This document shows positions 13,283 to 13,616 of a stretch of DNA of 13,616 nt, piece by piece. The DNA comes from JBEDKD01 sp041172365 (GTDB lineage: Bacteria > Cyanobacteriota > Cyanobacteriia > Cyanobacteriales > Microcoleaceae). Position numbers and translations under genes: made by a program. Location: positions 1 to 13,616 of the forward strand of contig JBEDKD010000445.1 of NCBI GenBank assembly GCA_041172365.1, given 5' to 3'. Numbering within the stretch: position 1 is the first letter of the stretch; every line of letters begins with the position of its first letter. A model generated the notes under the pieces. That model worked only from the letters and a program-made list of their open reading frames with translations, was not told the DNA's origin and ran no database searches.

Positions 13283-13434
13283 CTGTAGGGGCGCGAATAT
13301 CTGTGCCACCAAACAGACAAGCCGGAAAACCCGCCCCATTCACAAATGAGATCGGTTTTTTCCACATTATTCCTGTAGGGGCTCTTTCACCAATATCTGT
13401 GCCACCAAACAGATATGCCAGAAAACCCGCCCCA
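13283..13434 (+). repeat. Two direct copies of a 56-62 bp GC-rich repeat
   Basis: Copy 1 (13283-13338) and copy 2 (13373-13434) both run CTGTAGGGGC, then AATATCTGTGCCACCAAACA plus GA (identical 22-bp core at 13296 and 13392), then GAAAACCCGCCCCA. They differ by a short indel after CTGTAGGGGC. Start-to-start distance is 90 bp. The AACCCGCCCC end is shared with the element that follows. Confidence 0.8.
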
Positions 13435-13464
13435 TCCCCACCGACATCCCTCCCTAAACGCACC

Positions 13465-13616
13465 CCATTCACACCGAAAAATTGCTAATTCATTCCATTT
13501 AATCGTTGGGTTGGGGCGGGTTTTTTCAGGTTATTTGTAGGTAGGAGAAATTTGGGAGAACCCGCCCCAACCCAACGATTAAATGGAATGAATTAGCAAT
13601 TTTTCGGTGTGAATGG
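13465..13616. repeat. Long perfect inverted repeat (58-bp arms), MITE-like
   Basis: Arms 13465-13522 and 13559-13616 are perfect reverse complements over 58 bp, with a 36-base central segment. The outer ends read CCATTCACACCG and the inner ends GGGGCGGGTT. The right arm stops at the window edge, so the element may continue. There is no coding capacity. A diverged relative lies at 4179-4290, so this is a dispersed family. Mobilisation by a transposase in trans is possible but not shown. Confidence 0.9.

Larger units (their letters stand above)
13229..13616. other. Gene-free repeat region at the window end
   Basis: The interval after the oxidoreductase contains two imperfect direct copies of a CCGCCCC-rich repeat (13283-13338, 13373-13434) and then a long inverted-repeat element (13465-13616). 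Open frames on either strand are repeat-derived and not credible genes. Confidence 0.7.

Noticed and set aside
13212..13488. ORFs on both strands over the GC-rich repeats
   Set aside because: Their sequences are translations of the two direct repeats and they overlap each other on opposite strands; no independent coding evidence.

Overview
The window looks like a stretch of low-to-moderate GC cyanobacterial chromosome. The best evidence is the HIP1 octamer GCGATCGC: at least nine perfect copies (starting at 1330, 2685, 4077, 4372, 8247, 8379, 9117, 10411 and 10611), where chance predicts well under one. The many hairpin-type intergenic repeats of cyanobacterial style and the cyanobacterial-type proteins agree. 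The species cannot be named from this sequence alone. No rRNA, tRNA, CRISPR array, transposase or phage structural gene was seen.

Layout. 1-153 (+): the 3' end of a gene made of identical 42-bp tandem repeats (14 residues each). 189-3380 (-): a three-gene cluster, read right to left, of a T4 Rnl1-type RNA ligase, a T4 Pnkp-type polynucleotide kinase/3'-phosphatase and a nicotinamidase-like cysteine hydrolase. 3525-4124 (+): a small secreted protein, divergent from the ligase. 4125-4520: repeats. 4521-5021 (-): a Panacea-domain protein with no visible toxin partner. 5022-5529: repeats. 5530-6423 (+): an alpha/beta hydrolase. 6424-6651: a nested inverted repeat. 6652-9892 (-): a Uma2-type nuclease-like protein, a conserved small protein (possibly the carboxysome chaperone CcmS) and an ABC half-transporter, all on one strand. 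9893-10460: repeats. 10461-11303 (+): a metallophosphoesterase. 11585-13228 (+): a membrane-anchored or secreted FAD-dependent oxidoreductase. 13229-13616: repeats ending in a 58-bp perfect inverted repeat that reaches the window edge.

The most interesting part is the ligase/kinase-phosphatase/hydrolase cluster. The first two proteins keep essentially every catalytic residue of the phage T4 pair that heals and seals tRNAs cut in the anticodon loop. HIP1 sites inside both genes argue for long residence in a cyanobacterial genome rather than recent phage entry. The third gene, a nicotinamidase-like hydrolase, is an unexpected partner and could define an RNA-repair module linked to NAD or a nucleotide amide. 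The remaining genes look like ordinary accessory or housekeeping cyanobacterial genes. They are separated by an unusually dense set of dispersed inverted repeats, some of which carry compensatory changes or extended perfect arms.
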